From Sphaerisporangium sp. (GTDB lineage: Bacteria > Actinomycetota > Actinomycetes > Streptosporangiales > Streptosporangiaceae): DNA of 53,028 nucleotides. Positions within the stretch are counted from its first letter, which is position 1, and each line of letters opens with the position of its first letter. Below, piece after piece: positions 43,463-52,586 of the stretch. The translations under genes were made by a program, and so were the position numbers. The stretch covers positions 1 to 53,028 of the forward strand of contig JAOPYI010000193.1 of NCBI GenBank assembly GCA_025964675.1. The letters are read 5' to 3'. Below the pieces are notes generated by a model. It had not been told where the DNA came from. It ran no database searches and saw nothing but the letters and a program-made list of their open reading frames with translations.

Positions 43463-46090
43463 ATGACTCACCCGCCCATCCCACGGCGGCTGACCGCGCC
43501 GGAGCCCGGTTGGACCGTCCACGCCGATGTCGTCGTCGTGGGGTCCGGCATCGCCGGGCTCACCGTGGCACTCCGGTACGCCGAGCTGGCCCCCGACGCC
43601 CGCGTGCTGGTCGTCACCAAGGACGTGCTGTCGGCGGGGTCCACGCGCTGGGCACAGGGTGGGATCGCAGCCGTGCTCGATCCGGCCGACTCCTCGGCCG
43701 AGCACCTCAGCGACACGCTCATCGCCGGGGTCGGCCTCTGCGACGAGGACGCCGTGCGGACCCTCGTGACGGAGGGCCCGGCCGCGCTGCGACGGCTCAT
43801 CGACCACGGGGCCCGCTTCGACCGCGAGCCGGACGGTGAGCTGCAGCTCACCCGCGAGGGAGGCCACCGCCGCGACCGCATCGTGCACGCGGGCGGCGAC
43901 GCGACCGGCGCCGAGGTCCAGCGTGCCCTGGTCGAGGCCGTCACCGCGGGCCCGTCCACGCGAATCGAGGTCATCGAGCACGCGCTGGTGCTGGACCTGC
44001 TCCAGGACGCCTCCGGGGCCGCCTGCGGCATCACCCTGCACGTGATGGGCGAGGGCGCGCGTGACGGCGTCGGCGCGGTGCGCGCGGGCGCCGTCGTGCT
44101 GGCCACAGGCGGCATGGGGCAGGTGTACGCGGCCACGACCAACCCCCTGGTCTCCACCGGTGACGGGGTGGCCCTGGCGCTGCGGGCAGGGGCCGTCGTG
44201 CGGGACCTCGAGTTCGTACAGTTCCACCCGACGGTCCTGTGGCTTGGAGAAGGGGCGACCGGCCAGCAGCCGCTCATCTCCGAGGCGGTACGCGGGGAGG
44301 GCGCCCTCCTCGTGGACGGCGCGGGAGAGCGGTTCATGACCGGCGTGCACGAGCTGGCCGAGCTCGCGCCACGCGATGTCGTCGCCAAGGCGATCATGCG
44401 GCGGATGCTGGAGTCCGGCACCGACCACGTCTACCTCGACGCCCGGCACTTCGGCGAGGAAAAGTGGCGCTCCCGCTTCCCCACGATCTACTCGACGTGC
44501 CTGGAGCACGGCATCGACCCGGTGCGCGAGCCGATCCCCGTGGCCCCCGCCGCGCACTACGCCAGCGGCGGCGTCCGCACCGACCTGCGGGGCCGTACGA
44601 GCGTGGCCGGCCTGTACGCCTGTGGCGAGGTGGCCTGCACGGGCGTGCACGGGGCGAACCGTCTCGCGTCCAACTCCCTGCTCGAAGGCCTCGTCTTCGC
44701 CGAGCGCATCGCGGCCGACCTCGCCTCCTTACACCCCGCGCGGGGTTCCGTACGACCCACGCCGATCGAGGCGGACGAGGACTCCGTACGGCTCGGGCCA
44801 GGTGAGGGTTCCGTACGGCTCGGGCCGGGTGAGCCGGTCGGCGACGGACGCGCCGCCGGGCTGGTCGACCCTCGGGCACGCGCGCGCGTCCAGGGCCGGA
44901 TGAGCGCCGGCGCGGGCGTGCTTCGGAGCGGGCGGAGCCTGTCCGAGGTGCGCCGTGGCCTGCTGGACGCCCGCTGGACCCCGGTGGCCGTCGAGCCGTG
45001 CACGGAGTCGTGGGAGGCCACGAACCTGCTCACCGTGGCGACCGTGCTCGTCACGGCGGCCCAGGCGCGGGAGGAGACCCGCGGATCTCACTGGCGCGAC
45101 GACTTTCCACAGCGAAATGATGCCTGGTGGCTGGGGCACCTCGACGTGACCCTGGCGGAGGAGGGACTGTCCATGACGTACCGGCAGCACGACGAGGACC
45201 GCACCACGATGCTTCCCCACCACGTGGAGGCCGAACTGGTGGGCGCCGGCCTCGATCCGGCGGCGATCATGACCCTGATCGGCGCCGCGCTGGCCGAGGA
45301 CCTCGACCAGGAAGGCGACGTGACCACCATCGCAACGATCCCGTCAGACCAGGCGGCGGCCGGCGATGTCGTGGCACGCGCCGGCGGCGTGGTCGCCGGG
45401 CTCGCGGTGGCCGAGGCCGTGTTCTCGCACTCCTCCGGCGGGCGCCTGACCGTCGAGCGCCACGTGAAGGACGGCGAGCGGGTGGCGCGCGGCGATGTGC
45501 TGATGACGGTGGCCGGGCCCGTGCGCGATCTCCTCACCGCCGAGCGCACCGTCCTGAACTTCCTCACCCACCTGTCCGGGATCGCCACTCTGACCGACCG
45601 CTGGGTCCAGGCGGTGGCGGGCACGCGGGCACGGATACGTGACAGCCGCAAGACCGTCCCCGGCCTCCGGGCCCTCGCGAAGTACGCCGTGCGGTGCGGC
45701 GGGGGCGTCAACCATCGGATGTCCCTTTCCGACGCGGCCTTGATCAAGGACAATCACGTGCTGGCGGCCGGCGGGGTCGCCGAGGCGTTCCGCGCGGTAC
45801 GACAGGCCTACCCCGGCCTGCCGATCGAGGTGGAGGTCGACCGGATCGACCAGCTCGAGCCGGTGCTCACCGAGGGGGCGGAGGAGATCTTGCTGGACAA
45901 CTTCACCGTGGAGGAGCTGTCACGCGCCGTGCGCCTGGTGAACGGCAGGGCCCGGCTGGAGTCCAGCGGAGGGCTCACTCTGGAATCGGCGCGTGAGGTC
46001 GCCGAAACCGGTGTTGACTACCTTGCTGTGGGTGCGCTGACCCACTCGGCGCCCGCACTCGACATCGCTCTGGACCTTCGGGGGGCTTGA
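43463..46090 (+). CDS. nadB-nadC: Fused L-aspartate oxidase and quinolinate phosphoribosyltransferase (NadB-NadC)
   Basis: A single 875-codon frame. Residues 1-570 are NadB: FAD loop VVVGSGIAGLTVAL (near 25-38), STRWAQGGIAAVLDP and the catalytic APAAHYASGGVRTD region. Residues 571-875 are NadC: DLDQEGDVTTIA, ERTVLNFLTHLSGIAT, RDSRKTVPGLRALAKYAV and ILLDNFTVEEL. Together they oxidise aspartate to iminoaspartate and convert quinolinate to NaMN; NadA, the middle step, is not in the window. GGAGGAGGG at 45157-45165 precedes an in-frame ATG at 45173, so a separate NadC could also be made. A 27-bp tandem duplication encodes SVRLGPGE twice in the NadB linker. Confidence 0.9.
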   Translation: MTHPPIPRRLTAPEPGWTVHADVVVVGSGIAGLTVALRYAELAPDARVLVVTKDVLSAGSTRWAQGGIAAVLDPADSSAEHLSDTLIAGVGLCDEDAVRTLVTEGPAALRRLIDHGARFDREPDGELQLTREGGHRRDRIVHAGGDATGAEVQRALVEAVTAGPSTRIEVIEHALVLDLLQDASGAACGITLHVMGEGARDGVGAVRAGAVVLATGGMGQVYAATTNPLVSTGDGVALALRAGAVVRDLEFVQFHPTVLWLGEGATGQQPLISEAVRGEGALLVDGAGERFMTGVHELAELAPRDVVAKAIMRRMLESGTDHVYLDARHFGEEKWRSRFPTIYSTCLEHGIDPVREPIPVAPAAHYASGGVRTDLRGRTSVAGLYACGEVACTGVHGANRLASNSLLEGLVFAERIAADLASLHPARGSVRPTPIEADEDSVRLGPGEGSVRLGPGEPVGDGRAAGLVDPRARARVQGRMSAGAGVLRSGRSLSEVRRGLLDARWTPVAVEPCTESWEATNLLTVATVLVTAAQAREETRGSHWRDDFPQRNDAWWLGHLDVTLAEEGLSMTYRQHDEDRTTMLPHHVEAELVGAGLDPAAIMTLIGAALAEDLDQEGDVTTIATIPSDQAAAGDVVARAGGVVAGLAVAEAVFSHSSGGRLTVERHVKDGERVARGDVLMTVAGPVRDLLTAERTVLNFLTHLSGIATLTDRWVQAVAGTRARIRDSRKTVPGLRALAKYAVRCGGGVNHRMSLSDAALIKDNHVLAAGGVAEAFRAVRQAYPGLPIEVEVDRIDQLEPVLTEGAEEILLDNFTVEELSRAVRLVNGRARLESSGGLTLESAREVAETGVDYLAVGALTHSAPALDIALDLRGA
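44780..44833 (+). repeat. Tandem 27-bp repeat within nadB
   Basis: Two head-to-tail 27-base units (44780-44806 and 44807-44833) share CCGTACGGCTCGGGCC and differ at a few positions. They keep the reading frame and encode DSVRLGPGE and GSVRLGPGE in a surface linker. A related TTCCGTACG fragment lies just upstream. Confidence 0.8.
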
Positions 46091-46872
46091 TGCTGCTAAC
46101 GATCGACGTCGGCAACACTCACACCGTGCTCGGACTGTTCGAGGGCGAGGAGGTCATAGAGCACTGGCGCCTCGCCACCGACGCACGGCGCACCGCCGAC
46201 GAGATCGCGGTCGTCCTCCAGGGGCTGCTCGGGCAGAGCCCCCTGCTGAAGGGTGCCGACATCAGCGGCATAGCCATCTGCTCCACCGTTCCGTCCGTGC
46301 TGAACGAGATGCGTGAGATGTGCCGCCGGTACTACGGCGACGTGACCGCCGTCATCGTGGAGCCCGGCGTCCGCACCGGGGTGCCGGTGCGCATGGACAA
46401 CCCCAAGGAGGTCGGCAGCGACCGCATCGTCAACGCGCTCGCCGCCATCACCCTGTACGGCGGTCCGTGCGTGATCGTCGACTTCGGCACGGCGACGTCG
46501 TTCGACGCGGTCTCGGCGAAGGGGGAGTACGTCGGCGCGGTGACCGCGCCGGGCATCGAGATCTCGGTGGACGCGCTTGCGGCGGCCGGCGCCCAACTTC
46601 ACAAGGTCGAGCTGGTGCGCCCGCGTTCGGTGATCGCGAAGAACACCGTAGAAGCGCTTCAGGCCGGCATCATCTACGGCTTCGCCGGCCAGGTGGACGG
46701 CATCGTCGAGCGGATGGCCCCCGAGCTCGCCGCCGATCCCGACGACGTGACCGTCGTGGCCACCGGGTCCCTCGCCTCGCTGGTGGTGAACGAGGCGCGC
46801 TCCATCGACATCCACGAGCCATGGCTCACCCTCATCGGACTGCGCCTCATCTACAACCGCAACACCGGCTGA
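46090..46872 (+). CDS. coaX: Type III pantothenate kinase
   Basis: A 260-aa ASKHA-fold kinase, first enzyme of CoA synthesis from pantothenate. It opens LLTIDVGNTHTVLGLF (phosphate loop), then has VEPGVRTGVPVRMDNP, GSDRIVNALAA and VIVDFGTATSFDAVS. The ATG at 46090 shares its A with the nadB-nadC stop; a TTG at 46087 would add one residue. Confidence 0.95.
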   Translation: MLLTIDVGNTHTVLGLFEGEEVIEHWRLATDARRTADEIAVVLQGLLGQSPLLKGADISGIAICSTVPSVLNEMREMCRRYYGDVTAVIVEPGVRTGVPVRMDNPKEVGSDRIVNALAAITLYGGPCVIVDFGTATSFDAVSAKGEYVGAVTAPGIEISVDALAAAGAQLHKVELVRPRSVIAKNTVEALQAGIIYGFAGQVDGIVERMAPELAADPDDVTVVATGSLASLVVNEARSIDIHEPWLTLIGLRLIYNRNTG

Positions 46873-47405
46873 GACGCCTCGCCGCCGCGCCGCCCGCGCG
46901 GAAGGCACAGGCCCGGCCGCGCATGTCGGCGATCAAGGGGTGGGCGGAGATCCATATCGAAGATGTGGTGCCGGCCCGCGCCGATCACGACGCCAGATGT
47001 GATCCATAACGGCCAATCCTCGCCTCGGGGGTGCGTTCCGGTGGCGAAAAAAGGTCATAAATGGCTTTATTTCCCGGGGAATTAGGCACATGGAGCGCCG
47101 ATCATATATCCCCCAGGAGGCGATCCAGACGGCCGGGGCCGTGGAATCCTCGGTCCACAGGAGCCAGGCCGAGCCCCGCCGTGGCCGGGACCGGGCGCAC
47201 CCTCCGGTCTCAGTCGGCGTCAGTCCCGCCTATGGGCTCGCGGACATGTCATGAGTAGTTCACATATGGGCTGGTATGTCAATCGCGAACGTAACGTGTA
47301 TCGAGGCCAGTGCTTGACGACCTTTCCGCGTGGCGTTTACCGTTCCTGACGGGCGGGCTGAAGCATTCAGTATGTTGCCGAGTTCGTCGTGGGGAAGGAC
47401 ACCCG
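46873..47405. other. 533-bp intergenic region
   Basis: No gene, tRNA or riboswitch is recognisable. The part around 47045-47090 (AAAAAAGGTCATAAATGGC) is unusually AT-rich for this genome and may hold a promoter. Short ORFs on both strands lack ribosome-binding sites and domains. Confidence 0.5.
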
Positions 47406-47654
47406 ATGGCGTATCCGGATCTGGTTTCCCGAGGGAATGACATTCCCCCGGGATCAGACGGCGTGGGATTGAGCGACGATGATCTTCTCTTGCTCGCCGA
47501 GCTGGCCAAGGGCGTGACCGTCGACCGGGTAGGTCGGCGGCTGGACGTGAGCGGCCGTACGGTGCGGCGCCGACTCCGCGGCATCTGCGACCGCATCGGC
47601 GTCGCCACCGCCATCGAAGCGGTGGCCTGGGCGGCACGCCGCAGGCTCATCTAG
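47406..47654 (+). CDS. Small LuxR-like helix-turn-helix protein
   Basis: An 82-aa protein consisting almost entirely of a DNA-binding domain: LSDDDLLLLAELAKGVTVDR, then VGRRLDVSGRTVRRRLRGIC and a closing helix ending WAARRRLI. This is the C-terminal half of LuxR/NarL regulators without a receiver. ATG 47406 follows GGAAGG. It may bind DNA constitutively or be regulated by level alone. Its position upstream of a convergent cell-wall hydrolase gives no direct clue. Confidence 0.8.
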   Translation: MAYPDLVSRGNDIPPGSDGVGLSDDDLLLLAELAKGVTVDRVGRRLDVSGRTVRRRLRGICDRIGVATAIEAVAWAARRRLI

Positions 47655-47771
47655 CGGCCGGCTCGCCGGAGGGGCGGCTCCTTCAAGGGCCGCTCGTCCG
47701 AGGGGGTCTCTCGAGACCCGTGCCCGCGTGCCGCCGGCTTCGGCAAGCCCGCGGGCCGGTGACCGCCCCCG

Positions 47772-48764
47772 TCAGTCGGCGATGCGCACACCGCCGACGA
47801 ACGGCCGGTTGCCCATCGGGGCCACCCGCACGACGTCGCCCGTGTGGGGCGCGTGCACCATCATGCCGCCGCCGATGTAGATGCCGACATGGTGAAGGTC
47901 GCTGTAGAAGAAGACCAGGTCGCCAGGGCGAAGGTCCTGCCGGGACACGTGGGTGCCGGCGGTCCACTGGTCGCCGGTGTAGTGCGGAAGGCTGATGCCG
48001 ACCTTCTGGTAGGCCCACAGGACGAGGCCGGAACAGTCGTAGGTGCTCGGCCCCGCGGCGCCCCAGACATACGGCTTGAGCTGCTGCGTCAGCGCCCACC
48101 TGACGGCCTCGGCCGCCTTGCCGGTGCCGGCGATCGGAATGTCGATTCTGGTGGCTCTGCCGAACGACTGGCCCGCCTGCGAGAGAGCCCGCTTGTAGAG
48201 GCTGCTCTCGGTCCTGGTGACCAGGGTACGGATCTTGTCGCGCTGGGACGACAGGTCGGAGACGAGTTTCCTGACCTCGATCTCGCGGGCCTTGGCGCTC
48301 GCCTTCGCACGCTCGGCGCTGTCCATCGCCTTGGTGATCTGCGAGACCTCCTCGCCCTGCTGCATCTGGAGGGCGTTGGTCGTGGCCGCCCGGTCGAGGT
48401 AGCCCTCCGGGTCACCGGACATGGCGAGGGCCAGCGAGGAGCCGATGCCACCTGTCATGTAGGCGTCCTGGGCGTACAGCCCGGCCTTGCGGCGCTTGTC
48501 CTGGAGGTCGGTCTGGCTCTTGGCGACGGTCTTCTTGGCCAGGTCGGCCGAGCGCTGCGCCTGCTTGAGGCGCTCCTTCTGGCCGTTGTACTGCTCGGTG
48601 AGCGACTCGATCTGGTTGTAGAGGTGCTCGACCTGGGTCTTGAGCTGGTTCAGGCTGGGCTTGGGATCGGCGGTCGCCGCCATCAGTGGCGAACCGAACG
48701 TCATGGCCGTCAGGGTCGCGGTGACGAGTGCGATCCGGCGTGGGACGCGCAGGGACGCTCCCAT
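47772..48764 (-). CDS. RipA-like NlpC/P60 peptidoglycan endopeptidase with coiled coil
   Basis: A 330-aa secreted hydrolase. A signal peptide spans residues 1-30 (IALVTATLTAMTFGSPLMAA). A long coiled coil covers about 35-205 (LKTQVEHLYNQIESLTEQYN, then SAERAKASAKAREIEVRKLV). The C-terminal NlpC/P60 domain has Cys244 in TYDCSGL, His292 in HHVGIY and His304 in MVHAP. The coiled coil probably autoinhibits or recruits, as in RipA. The ATG at 48764 follows GGAG. Expression is likely controlled by the c-di-AMP riboswitch just upstream, as for other actinobacterial resuscitation and cell-wall genes. Confidence 0.92.
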   Translation of the reverse strand: MGASLRVPRRIALVTATLTAMTFGSPLMAATADPKPSLNQLKTQVEHLYNQIESLTEQYNGQKERLKQAQRSADLAKKTVAKSQTDLQDKRRKAGLYAQDAYMTGGIGSSLALAMSGDPEGYLDRAATTNALQMQQGEEVSQITKAMDSAERAKASAKAREIEVRKLVSDLSSQRDKIRTLVTRTESSLYKRALSQAGQSFGRATRIDIPIAGTGKAAEAVRWALTQQLKPYVWGAAGPSTYDCSGLVLWAYQKVGISLPHYTGDQWTAGTHVSRQDLRPGDLVFFYSDLHHVGIYIGGGMMVHAPHTGDVVRVAPMGNRPFVGGVRIAD

Positions 48765-48869
48765 GGCTCCACTGAACCAGGCACGCGGGCTCCGCTCTCG
48801 GGAGCGGGCATGCCTGCCCGCGCTCTTTCCAGGCGTGCGCCTAGGCTGCACCAACGAGCTCCTCTCCTC

Positions 48870-49068
48870 GGACGCCTACCGGGTTAGCTGTCGGGTTCGG
48901 GCCGGAGCAGCCCTACCGAGCACGTGACCATGGCGGATCGCGATGCCTCGCTCTCGGATTCACCCCAGGGGTGGTGGTTCGCTGGGGAATGGTCCCCTGT
49001 CTCCCACCGTTGGGTCCCCGGTTCCCCGCCGATTGGGACGTGACGGGGATTAGGCGGTTCGGCCACCG
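48870..49068 (-). ncRNA. ydaO/yuaA-type c-di-AMP riboswitch
   Basis: On the minus strand the leader shows CCGCCTAATCCCC, then CGGGGAACCGGGGACCCAAC, GGGGTGAATCCGAGAGCGAG, and finally AGGGCTGCTCCGGCCCGAAC with CAGCTAACCCGGTAGGCGTC. These are the conserved ydaO blocks in order. It lies about 100 bases before the RipA-like gene. In actinobacteria this class sits before rpf and NlpC/P60 genes and turns them off at high c-di-AMP. Confidence 0.93.
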
Positions 49069-49438
49069 TCGCGCGATGACCGACATTGACGCTGGACACT
49101 AGTGCAGTCGAGGTTCCTGCTCAACCAGAACTGCTAATTCTGTTGAGGTTCCACAACCGGCGCGTCACGGGAAGATCACGACCGACCTGGCCATGCACCC
49201 GTATTACGCTGCGTTGACGTGGTTTTGGGAGTCTCTTGGGGCGGGAAACCGCAGGTCCGTGCCCCGGCAGAATGTGAAATGTCGCCAACGCTGGGAGATG
49301 TCAACAGCGTGCTGTCAATCGCCTACGCACCGCGACGGGTGAGGCGAGCGGAAGGCTATTTGGGCCCGACCGTTACCAGCGGTAAACCATCCACGCCGGG
49401 AGAGATCAACTGCCACCGGCCGGATACGCTGGCCGGTC
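49069..49438. other. Intergenic region between the riboswitch and argA-like gene
   Basis: About 370 bases with promoters expected in both directions. Just before 49439, GGATACGCT could be a -10 for a leaderless argA-like mRNA. No ORF with coding character, repeat or RNA gene is recognisable. Confidence 0.45.
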
Positions 49439-49984
49439 ATGGAGCAGGTCGTGGACCCCGTACCCGCCGGCAGCACGCTCGTCGTCAGGCGAGCCCGCAC
49501 CCCTGACGTCCGCACCATCAGACGGCTCGTCGACACCTACTCGGGCGACGGCCCGCGCCTGCTGCGGAAAGCCACCGTCACGCTCTACGAGGACGTCCAG
49601 GAGTTCTGGGTCGCCGAGAAGGACGGTGTCGTGGTGGGCTGCGGCGCGCTGCACGTGCTCTGGGAGGACCTGGCGGAGATCCGCACCGTCGCCGTCGACG
49701 TGAGCTGCCGCGGCCTCGGCATCGGCCACGAGATCGTCGCAGCCCTCATCGACGCCGCGCGCGAGCTGGCGGTTCAACGGGTCTTCTGCCTGACCTTCGA
49801 GGTGGACTTCTTCGCCAAGCACGGTTTCGCGACCATCCAGGGGACTCCCGTGTCACCAGAGGTGTACGCCGAGTTGCTGGACTCCTACGATGAGGGCGTG
49901 GCCGAGTTCCTCGACCTGGAACACGTCAAGCCGAACACTCTCGGTAACGAGCGCATGCTTCTGCATTTGATGTCGCGATCTTGA
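49439..49984 (+). CDS. argA: ArgA-like amino-acid N-acetyltransferase (GNAT)
   Basis: A 181-aa single-domain GNAT, matching the short actinobacterial N-acetylglutamate synthase type (arginine pathway, first step). It contains VRRARTPDVRTIRRLVDTYS, EFWVAEKDGVVVGCGALHVL, LAEIRTVAVD and RGLGIGHEIV (acetyl-CoA loop), and FFAKHGFATI. ATG 49439 lies about ten bases after a possible -10 box. Substrate assignment rests on family resemblance. Confidence 0.8.
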   Translation: MEQVVDPVPAGSTLVVRRARTPDVRTIRRLVDTYSGDGPRLLRKATVTLYEDVQEFWVAEKDGVVVGCGALHVLWEDLAEIRTVAVDVSCRGLGIGHEIVAALIDAARELAVQRVFCLTFEVDFFAKHGFATIQGTPVSPEVYAELLDSYDEGVAEFLDLEHVKPNTLGNERMLLHLMSRS

Positions 49985-50098
49985 CCCCCGCGATGACGCG
50001 ATGGAAAGGTGACTGTTGATGCCACTGTCGCTACGTTGGGCAACACCAGCATGTGTGTCTGACATATGCCGCATGCGAAGCCGAAGTGAGGTGACACG

Positions 50099-51418
50099 GT
50101 GAGCACCGGACAGCCGCCGTACCCACGGGAAGAGCCGGACGACGGTCAACCGTCATCCGGATCTCCGCAATATGGGCAGCAGAGCGATCGGCCCGCCCCG
50201 GGCGCCGATCCGGAGGTGACGATCGTTCACCGTCCCCAGCCGACATCAGAGCACCCCCAGCAGCCCTACGGGCAGCAGCAGCCGTACGGCCAGCAGGGGG
50301 CCTACGGCCAGCAGGGCGGCACGGGCGCGTACGGGCAGGGTTACCCCCAGCAGGCCCAGACACCTGGCCAGCAGCCGTACGGCCAGCAGGAGTCCCAGCC
50401 GAGCACCGGCCAGGCGTACGGCCAGCAGCCCTACGGCCAGCAGGGTTACGGTCAGCAGCCGCAGTATGGCCAGCAGCAGGGCGCGCAACCCGGCTACGGC
50501 GACCAGGGTTACGGCCAGCAGCCGCAGTACGGCCAGCAGCAGGGCGGGCAACCCGGCTACGGCCAGCAGCCGCAGTACGGGCAGCAGGCCCAGCAGGGCC
50601 AGAGCTACGGCCAGCAGCAGGGCTACGACCAGCAGCAGGCGTACGGCCAGCAGGGTTACGGCCAGCAGCCGCAGTATGGCCAGCAGCAGGGCGCGCAACC
50701 CGGCTACGGCGACCAGGGTTACGGTCAGCAGCCGCAGTACGGCCAGCAGGGCGCCCAGCCCGGCTACGGCCAGCAGCCCCAGTACGGCCAGCCCCAGTAC
50801 GGCCAGCCGCAGTACGGCCAGCCGGGCTACGGCCAGCCCGGGTACGGCCAGCCGGGCTACGGCCAGGTCGGCTACCAGCAGCCGTTCGGCGCCCCGGGCG
50901 TGCAGCCTCCGGGCGCCCCGGCGCCCCTGGCCGAGTGGTGGCAGCGCCTGGTCGCCCGCATCATCGACGGCGTGATCCTGGCCGTCCCGACGATCATCCT
51001 CACGATCGCGCTGGCCGCCTTCTACGTGACCAGCTATGACATGAGCACCGGCGTGATGACCCAGCCGAGCTGGATCTTCGCCTCCGGCCTGGTCAGCGGG
51101 GTAATTCTCGGCGCCATCTACGTGGTCTACGAGTTCCTGATGCTCAAGCAGCGCGGCCAGACGGTCGGCAAGATCGTCATGGGCATCAAGGTGGTCCCGG
51201 TGGGCGGCACCTTGGACGCCGGCGGGCTGTCCACCGAGGTGGCGGGCAAGCGCGCGGGAGTGCTCTACGGCCCGCAGCTCCTCCGGTGGGTGCCGATCGT
51301 GGGCTGGCTCCCCAGCATCTTCACCCTCGTGAACGTCCTGTGGCTGTTCTGGGACAAGCCGCTCCAGCAGTGCCTTCATGACAAGGTGGCGAACACGCTC
51401 GTCGTCAAGATCAAGTAA
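50099..51418 (+). CDS. RDD family membrane protein with YGQQ-rich low-complexity head
   Basis: A 439-aa protein. Residues about 53-262 are a repetitive Gln/Gly/Tyr/Pro tract built from [11 protein letters not shown] and GYGQ units, prion-like in composition and without predicted structure. Residues 273-439 are an RDD domain: [14 protein letters not shown] in the first helix, [13 protein letters not shown] with the conserved basic loop, and three or four membrane helices. GTG 50099 follows GAGGTGA. RDD proteins are membrane proteins of uncertain role, sometimes antiporters. The tail is on the cytosolic side by the usual RDD topology. The repeats include a duplicated DNA block (see repeat). Confidence 0.88.
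   Translation: MSTGQPPYPREEPDDGQPSSGSPQYGQQSDRPAPGADPEVTIVHRPQPTSEHPQQPYGQQQPYGQQGAYGQQGGTGAYGQGYPQQAQTPGQQPYGQQESQPSTGQAYGQQPYGQQGYGQQPQYGQQQGAQPGYGDQGYGQQPQYGQQQGGQPGYGQQPQYGQQAQQGQSYGQQQGYDQQQAYGQQGYGQQPQYGQQQGAQPGYGDQGYGQQPQYGQQGAQPGYGQQPQYGQPQYGQPQYGQPGYGQPGYGQPGYGQVGYQQPFGAPGVQPPGAPAPLAEWWQRLVARIIDGVILAVPTIILTIALAAFYVTSYDMSTGVMTQPSWIFASGLVSGVILGAIYVVYEFLMLKQRGQTVGKIVMGIKVVPVGGTLDAGGLSTEVAGKRAGVLYGPQLLRWVPIVGWLPSIFTLVNVLWLFWDKPLQQCLHDKVANTLVVKIK
50432..50759 (+). repeat. Internal duplication of the YGQQ-coding repeat
   Basis: Bases from 50432 to about 50549 recur at 50642 to about 50759 with very few differences, a direct duplication offset by 210 bases. Smaller TACGGCCAGCAG units repeat throughout. 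This is expected to expand and contract by slippage or recombination while keeping frame. Confidence 0.75.
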
Positions 51419-51429
51419 AGCCGTGTGGC

Positions 51430-51458
51430 GGGGCCGGGGGATGCCATCCTCCGGCCCC
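51430..51458 (+). terminator. Intrinsic-type terminator after the first RDD gene
   Basis: GGGGCCGGGGGAT (51430-51442) pairs with ATCCTCCGGCCCC (51446-51458) with one G-U, followed by GTCTGCTTTCTC. It is placed 12 bases past the stop. Confidence 0.75.
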
Positions 51459-51520
51459 GTCTGCTTTCTCCATGGGGCCACACCAAGACATACCGGACGT
51501 ACCGATCTGAGACCCTCTGG

Positions 51521-51581
51521 AGACCGTCCGTGAGACCCTCAGGTGGGACCCTGGGGCCAGACCGTCCGTGAGACGCTCGGG
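51521..51581 (+). repeat. Short direct repeats upstream of the second RDD gene
   Basis: AGACCGTCCGTGAGAC starts two 23-base units (51521-51543 and 51559-51581) that differ at two positions. A weaker third CTCCGTGAAACCCC follows. They fill the intergenic region before the promoter of the second RDD gene; no function is evident. Confidence 0.55.
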
Positions 51582-51741
51582 CGGCCCCTCCGTGAAACCC
51601 CGGACGGCTTGCCCGGGGGCAGCACGGCGATCTCCCAACCCACGCCGCGAGATCGGCGAAAGGGTAACGGACATACCTCTACATGCGATAGGACCTTGCA
51701 TCAACCCGCAGCTTCCTACGCCTGTCGCGAAAGGTGATCAC

Positions 51742-52299
51742 ATGACGGCAGAACCACCCCCCGGCAACCCCTACCAGCCTCAGCCGCCTCCCGGCCAGCC
51801 CTATGACAACCCTCAGGGCGGGGGATACGGCAACCCGTACGGCGCTCCGCAGGGCGCGCCGCTTCCCCCGGGAGCGCCCGCCCCGCTCGCCGAGTGGTGG
51901 GAGCGTCTCGTCGCCCGCATCATCGACGGTGTCATCTTCGGCATCATCTACGCGATCCTCGCCGCCATCCTGCCCGCCCTGCTTGCGGGCGTCATTGCGT
52001 ACGCCGCGTATGCCGCATACGACTATGTGCTGCATTCCAAGGACGGCCAGACCCTCGGCAAGAAGGTCATGAAGATCCGTCTTGCCGGGCTCGGCGGCGC
52101 CGTCCCTGATTCGTCCAGCGTGATGAAGCGTTCCGCTATCTTCCCGGGCGTGATGGTTCTCTACGGCATTCCCATCCTCGGATGGCTCTCCTCCATCTTC
52201 GTCCTCGTGCTGGGCGTGCTAATCCTGGTCGACAAGCCGCTACGGCAGGGCCTGCACGACAAGCTCGCCGGCACCGTTGTGGTGAAGGCGCCACGCTGA
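51742..52299 (+). CDS. RDD family membrane protein, paralogue of the preceding gene
   Basis: A 185-aa membrane protein. A short Pro/Gly/Tyr/Gln-rich head (NPYQPQPPPGQPYDNPQGGG) precedes an RDD domain that shares [11 protein letters not shown], then [12 protein letters not shown], with its neighbour. It has KDGQTLGKKVMKIRLAGLGG and HDKLAGTVVV near the end. ATG 51742 follows AAAGGTG. The pair looks like a tandem duplication in which only the upstream copy expanded its repeats. Confidence 0.88.
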   Translation: MTAEPPPGNPYQPQPPPGQPYDNPQGGGYGNPYGAPQGAPLPPGAPAPLAEWWERLVARIIDGVIFGIIYAILAAILPALLAGVIAYAAYAAYDYVLHSKDGQTLGKKVMKIRLAGLGGAVPDSSSVMKRSAIFPGVMVLYGIPILGWLSSIFVLVLGVLILVDKPLRQGLHDKLAGTVVVKAPR

Positions 52300-52314
52300 G
52301 ATCAGCTTTATCGG

Positions 52315-52341
52315 CGGGGCGGTCGCGCGGCGGCCGCCCCG
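52315..52341 (+). terminator. Terminator after the second RDD gene
   Basis: CGGGGCGGTCGC (52315-52326) pairs with GCGGCCGCCCCG (52330-52341), one G-U-type mismatch, followed by GTCCGTGTTTTCC. Confidence 0.75.
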
Positions 52342-52586
52342 TCCGTGTTTTCCGGGGGATCACCTTTCCTGGGCCATCCGGTAAGGAGCCTGGAGAGACG
52401 GACAATGCTCTGGAACGGTCCTTCGGACGGGTTTGGCCACCGCCCCGCAACACGTGCTGACCTCCTGTGGGGATAGAGTCGGATCCTGACTCCCGGATCA
52501 GGCAACCGTGGTACACACTCAGGGAGTCTCGTGTGACAATTAACGCGGGGTCCGGTGAATGCCACCCCCGCGTGGAGCGAGGATCA

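Noticed and set aside
49219-49506. Plus-strand ORF between the riboswitch and the argA-like gene
   Set aside because: It overlaps the ArgA start in another frame and has no ribosome-binding site or coding bias.
50250-50880. Regular repeats mistaken for a CRISPR array
   Set aside because: The units keep a coding frame (YGQQ), vary in length and have no unique spacers.
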